Made by a program: the position numbers and the translations under genes. A stretch of DNA of 64,000 bases from Bacteroidetes bacterium 46-16 (GTDB taxonomy: Bacteria > Bacteroidota > Bacteroidia > Chitinophagales > Chitinophagaceae). Below are positions 60,789 to 64,000 of this stretch, piece by piece; the stretch's first letter is position 1; every line of letters begins with the position of its first letter. The notes under the pieces are model-generated. The model ran no database searches. It had not been told where the DNA came from and worked only from the letters and a program-made list of their open reading frames with translations. The stretch lies in assembly GCA_001897835.1 (NCBI GenBank), contig MKUN01000048.1, positions 1-64,000 of the forward strand, in the 5' to 3' direction.

Positions 60789-61106
60789 ATGTATCAGTTC
60801 AATATAATGCAGGATGACGACGGGCTCTGGCGCTTTGAACTTGATGGGATCAACCTGCTGATAGATGCTTATTCGGAAAAAGACGGTAAACATTGGATAA
60901 AGACCCCATCAAAAGCAATAGCATTCTTCAACCTGAGCGGCAACCTGTACGGCGTATCCAACGATATGAAAACCTTCCGCACCGTTGAAGATTTTTTTGA
61001 TTCCATGCACGAGCAATACTCCATATTCAAAAGCAAGCATATCAAGAATATTTCATCGGGCAGACAACAAAATGGCAATAGCCTGAGTGCTGACCGCAGG
61101 GCCTGA
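60789..61106 (+). CDS. Small hypothetical protein
   Basis: 105 residues, soluble, with aromatic beta-strand-like stretches (YQFNIMQDDDGLWRFELDG, LLIDAYSEKDGKHWIKT) and a basic, polar end. No motif is recognised. It has its own strong terminator downstream, so it is a separate transcript, which supports its being real. Confidence 0.6.
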   Translation: MYQFNIMQDDDGLWRFELDGINLLIDAYSEKDGKHWIKTPSKAIAFFNLSGNLYGVSNDMKTFRTVEDFFDSMHEQYSIFKSKHIKNISSGRQQNGNSLSADRRA

Positions 61107-61136
61107 TATCCCTGGATATTATTAAGGCAATGAATG

Positions 61137-61169
61137 CCGCCAATGCTTTAGGGCTTTGGCGGTTTTTTT
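61137..61169 (+). terminator. Rho-independent terminator
   Basis: CCGCCAA (61137-61143) pairs with TTGGCGG (61156-61162), then seven Ts. It ends the 105-residue protein gene and overlaps the end of the convergent gene. Confidence 0.8.
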
Positions 61170-61881
61170 ATTGTGTGCTGCGCTGTATGCTATGGCCCAG
61201 GCTGCGGTAGCGTGCTGCCGTTTGCTTGATGTAGATATAGAAGTTGTATTCGCTCACGGAGCGGAGCTGTTCGTAGGTGGGGCGGTAGCGCTGTATATAG
61301 TGCAGCAGGCTATCGCCCTGCAGGCCGGTTATCCGGGTCACCAGCTTTTCGTTGAAGGTGTAGTCGATATATTTCTCTTTCTGGAAATGGTCATACTCTT
61401 TCTGGAAGGCCCATATCTCGCGGTTGCGCTTGCTCAGGGCGCTGAAGGGGTGGCTTATAGCATCGATGGTAGAGAGGGTGGGGAAGTCGAGCTCATGCTT
61501 GTAGATCTCGTGGTAGCGCAGGCTGTCGGAATGGTAGTCTTTGGCCTGCCCGCGTATATTCACCTCCTGTAGTTCTATAGCGCCCTTTTGCATGATGATC
61601 TTGAAATAGGGAGGGATATTGCCTTTGGGTATGCGTACCCTTGTTATTTTATAGCCCAGCTTCCGGAACTCCAGCAATTCGTCTTTGGCTGCGGGTATGA
61701 AGAATTTGCCATCACTGCCTGTGGTGTAGCCGATGTTATTGTACACGTTATATACGCTCACATTCGCTACAGGGCTGCCATCGTTCGCATCCACCACTTC
61801 TCCTTTTATGCTTTGGGCCTGTGTGGCAAACACAGCAGTTAAGAGCAGCCATAAACAAAGTATCGGGATACGCAAAGACAT
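61168..61881 (-). CDS. Exported protein with carboxypeptidase-like regulatory domain
   Basis: About 237 residues from the ATG at 61881 with a signal peptide (PILCLWLLLTAVFATQA). Residues 25-105 are a CarboxypepD_reg-like Ig fold (IKGEVVDANDGSPVANVSVY, TGSDGKFFIPA). The C-terminal half is helical and charged (HEIYKHELDF, NREIWAFQKEYDHFQ). Common in Bacteroidota as periplasmic proteins; function unknown. Divergent from pyrD. Confidence 0.78.
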   Translation of the reverse strand: MSLRIPILCLWLLLTAVFATQAQSIKGEVVDANDGSPVANVSVYNVYNNIGYTTGSDGKFFIPAAKDELLEFRKLGYKITRVRIPKGNIPPYFKIIMQKGAIELQEVNIRGQAKDYHSDSLRYHEIYKHELDFPTLSTIDAISHPFSALSKRNREIWAFQKEYDHFQKEKYIDYTFNEKLVTRITGLQGDSLLHYIQRYRPTYEQLRSVSEYNFYIYIKQTAARYRSLGHSIQRSTQ

Positions 61882-61956
61882 AAACGGGATAAAATTACAG
61901 TTTAGCAATCAACACTGCGGGCCTATTTTGTTAAAAAAGATAAAAAGGCTGTGATG

Positions 61957-61964
61957 TATCTTTG
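61957..61964 (+). promoter_or_regulatory. -7 box of pyrD
   Basis: TATCTTTG matches TAnnTTTG exactly, 7 nt before the pyrD ATG, implying a leaderless or nearly leaderless mRNA. A well-spaced -33 TTG was not found. Confidence 0.4.
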
Positions 61965-61971
61965 CGCGGCA

Positions 61972-63006
61972 ATGTACAGTATCATACGCAAGCTCCTTTT
62001 TTACATAGCGCCCGAGCAGGTGCATTACATGGTCATGAAAGGACTGCGTTTTGCCTGCGCGCTGCCCCTGCTGGGCGGCTGGGTGAAAAAAAAGTTTTCT
62101 GTCCGCGACCCGCGTCTTGAGCGCGAGCTGTGGGGTATTAAGTTTCCTAACCCCGTGGGCCTTGCAGCAGGCTTTGATAAAGATGCCCGCTTCACCGATG
62201 CGCTGGCTTGTTTGGGCTTTGGCTGCGTGGAGATAGGTACGGTTACCCCCCGTCCGCAACCGGGCAATCCCAGGCCCCGCCTCTTTCGCCTGCCTGCCGA
62301 CCAGGCCCTTATCAACCGCATGGGCTTTAACAACCACGGCGCTGTAGCTGCTGCCGGGCGCCTCAGGCAGCGGAAAGAGCGAATGATCATAGGCGGGAAT
62401 ATTGGTAAGAACAAAGACACGCCCAATGAAGAGGCTATAAATGATTACGAGGCCGGCTTTAAAGCCCTGCACGATGTGGTGGACTATTTTGTGGTTAATG
62501 TGAGCAGCCCCAATACGCCCGGCCTGCGGGCCCTGCAGGATAAAGGGCCGCTCATGGCCATACTCAATAGGCTGGTGCGCCTTAATAAAGAATACCCTGC
62601 GCCCAAACCCATACTCTTAAAGATAGCCCCCGACCTAAGCGATGAGCAGCTTGACGATATCATAGAGATCGTGGGTGCTACTGGCATACAGGGCATCGTA
62701 GCCACCAATACCACTATCAGCAGGGAGGGCCTGCAAACGCCGGCTGCCGAAGTGGAAAAGATAGGTGCAGGCGGCCTGAGCGGCAAGCCCGTACGGCAGC
62801 GTGCTACCGAAGTGATCAGGTACATACATGATAAAAGTAAGGGCGCTATACCCATTATAGCTGTTGGAGGCATCTTTACCGCTGCAGATGCTATCGAGAA
62901 GCTGGATGCAGGCGCATCGCTGGTGCAGGTATATACAGGTTTTATATACGAAGGCCCTGCTATTGCAGCCAATATTTGCAAAGGACTACTGAAACATAAA
63001 GGATGA
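61972..63006 (+). CDS. pyrD: Quinone-dependent dihydroorotate dehydrogenase
   Basis: About 344 residues from the ATG at 61972. A class 2 enzyme of pyrimidine synthesis attached to the membrane by its N-terminal helix ([18 protein letters not shown]). FMN- and substrate-binding segments are seen as [58 protein letters not shown] and IAVGGI. It overlaps terC as ATGA. Confidence 0.94.
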   Translation: MYSIIRKLLFYIAPEQVHYMVMKGLRFACALPLLGGWVKKKFSVRDPRLERELWGIKFPNPVGLAAGFDKDARFTDALACLGFGCVEIGTVTPRPQPGNPRPRLFRLPADQALINRMGFNNHGAVAAAGRLRQRKERMIIGGNIGKNKDTPNEEAINDYEAGFKALHDVVDYFVVNVSSPNTPGLRALQDKGPLMAILNRLVRLNKEYPAPKPILLKIAPDLSDEQLDDIIEIVGATGIQGIVATNTTISREGLQTPAAEVEKIGAGGLSGKPVRQRATEVIRYIHDKSKGAIPIIAVGGIFTAADAIEKLDAGASLVQVYTGFIYEGPAIAANICKGLLKHKG

Positions 63007-63791
63007 GCTATTTATTATCATGGGAGGCCTTGATAAGCCTGCTTACGCTTACAGTGCTCGAGATAGTGCTGGGCATAGATAATGTGATATTCGTATCGAT
63101 AGTGATGGGCAAACTGCCGGAGCCAAAGCAGCCTGCTGCCCGCAGGGTTTGGATGTTCACCGGTATCGCAGTGCGCGTGTTGCTGCTCCTTTGCCTGGGC
63201 TGGCTCATACATAATCCCCTTGCCTTTAGCGTGCTGGGCTATAAGTTCGAGCTGGGCAATGTGGTGATGCTCGCAGGGGGGCTTTTCCTCATCGTTAAAA
63301 CGGTGGGGGAGATACATGAAAAACTGGAAGGAGATGAGCAGGAACACCTGTCGCGCGAGGGTAGTAAAATGAATACAACCTTTGGCAAAGCGGTGGTGCA
63401 GATCATCCTCATCGACCTCGTATTCTCCTTCGATAGTATGATAACGGCAGTGGGTATGGCCCGCCATATAGAGGTAATGATAACCGCGGTGGTGATAGCC
63501 ATGTTCATTATGTTCCTCTTCTCGGGGCAGATAGCAAGGTTCATACACAAGCACCCCACGCTCAAAATGCTGGCCCTTTCCTTCCTGGTAATGGTGGGCT
63601 TTGCCTTGTTCTTCGAAGGGTTGAAGCCCATACATGGGCAGGAGATACCCAAAGGGTATATCTATTTTGCTATGGCCTTCTCATTTGGTGTGGAGCTGCT
63701 GAATATGCGTATGCGCAAAAAGACAGCGAAGCCGGTGGAGCTCAATGAGCCGATAGCGGAAGAAAAACCCCATAGCACCGGGGAGGCTTAG
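63003..63791 (+). CDS. TerC-family membrane protein
   Basis: A 262-residue membrane protein with about seven helices. The acidic motifs typical of TerC/Alx are [11 protein letters not shown] in the first helix and [11 protein letters not shown] in the middle. These proteins take part in manganese or other metal-ion export in the bacteria studied. Overlaps pyrD by 4 nt, so the two are translationally coupled. Confidence 0.88.
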   Translation: MSYLLSWEALISLLTLTVLEIVLGIDNVIFVSIVMGKLPEPKQPAARRVWMFTGIAVRVLLLLCLGWLIHNPLAFSVLGYKFELGNVVMLAGGLFLIVKTVGEIHEKLEGDEQEHLSREGSKMNTTFGKAVVQIILIDLVFSFDSMITAVGMARHIEVMITAVVIAMFIMFLFSGQIARFIHKHPTLKMLALSFLVMVGFALFFEGLKPIHGQEIPKGYIYFAMAFSFGVELLNMRMRKKTAKPVELNEPIAEEKPHSTGEA

Positions 63792-63800
63792 CTTTTGTTA

Positions 63801-64000
63801 TTATTGCGGGATGGCATTAGCCTCTTTCAGTACCTTATGCAGTACCTCGAGCCTTACTTTGAACCAGTCCTGGGTGGTGTCTGATACCGGCATTTCGAAA
63901 TTTTGGGCAAAGAAGTAAGGATACATACGCTCATTGCTCTTGTTCATCGATTCTTTAGGTTCCTTCACCTTTACAATTCGTTCGCTATATCCTACTATCC
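63801..64000 (-). CDS. 3' part of a gene cut by the window edge
   Basis: An open frame on the minus strand ends at TAA (63801-63803). The visible 65 residues include ERMYPYFFAQNF and QDWFKVRLEVLHKVLKEAN. The upstream part lies beyond base 64000. No family can be named from this piece. Codon use agrees with the chromosomal genes nearby. Confidence 0.6.
   Translation of the reverse strand, partial: IVGYSERIVKVKEPKESMNKSNERMYPYFFAQNFEMPVSDTTQDWFKVRLEVLHKVLKEANAIPQ

Noticed and set aside
1-64000. CRISPR array or rRNA genes
   Set aside because: No regularly spaced repeats or rRNA sequence were seen.

Overview
The window comes from a member of the Bacteroidota, most likely a Chitinophagaceae-type soil or water bacterium. 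The signs are Bacteroidota-style promoters (TTG/TTTG, about 17-21 nt, TAnnTTTG), a lack of Shine-Dalgarno sequences, a TonB-dependent receptor with an N-terminal carboxypeptidase-like domain, a T9SS type A sorting tail, a GH3-family protein, and conjugation genes of the CTnDOT type (TraE to TraN). All calls were made by reading the sequence and the ORF track; no database search was run.

Layout. (1) Bases 1-9690: a noncoding structured leader, then a rightward metal-response operon. It holds a CsoR/RcnR-family repressor, a Cys-rich four-helix (Csp/DUF326) protein, a small thioredoxin-fold protein, a P1B-type ATPase with an HMA domain at each end and a YPC in place of CPC, a three-subunit flavoprotein amine or amino-acid dehydrogenase resembling HcnABC or opine/hydroxyproline oxidases (its HcnC-like subunit carries an extra HMA domain), an MFS transporter, an HMA lipoprotein and a CcdA/DsbD-like membrane protein. 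Four ATGA stop/start overlaps tie the second half together. (2) 10065-13627: a leftward arsenic operon arsR-arsM-acr3-metallophosphoesterase-gcvH, with two near-identical ArsR boxes. (3) 13748-14280: a decayed second Csp-like gene with an in-frame TGA. (4) 14393-18495: a GNAT enzyme, a one-protein phosphorelay (kinase + receiver + LuxR-type HTH) and an RteC-like protein, which look like the regulators of the mobile element.

(5) 19237-40544: the conjugation module. It has TraE (DUF4134), a giant adenine-methylase/helicase protein, TraF (DUF4133), the VirB4-type ATPase TraG, three tandem TraI-like proteins, TraJ, TraK, TraL, TraM, TraN, two related DUF3945-like proteins and small accessory genes. 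No relaxase or coupling protein is visible, so the element must extend left of base 1 or rely on others. (6) 40550-45419: two closely related large serine recombinases flank an AbiEi-like/Fic fusion gene. The second recombinase reads through the terminator of tRNA-Lys and stops inside that tRNA gene, which marks the right end of the integrated element.

(7) 45430-64000: ordinary chromosome, visibly richer in G+C. It carries a TonB-dependent receptor, rpe, a TPR lipoprotein, two tandem secreted paralogues, metF, lptB, a GH3 protein, an MscS channel, dapD, an ArsC/YffB-family protein, a T9SS cargo, tRNA-Val, a GNAT enzyme, pyrD, terC and a cut-off gene at the right edge.

How it works together: the element is an integrative conjugative element whose cargo is thiophilic-metal and arsenic resistance. 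The unusual part is the coupling of a CsoR-controlled metal efflux/storage operon to an HcnABC-like flavoenzyme with its own metal-binding domain. It could make cyanide, or it could oxidise an amino-acid or opine-type metal ligand. Neither reaction can be read from sequence alone.
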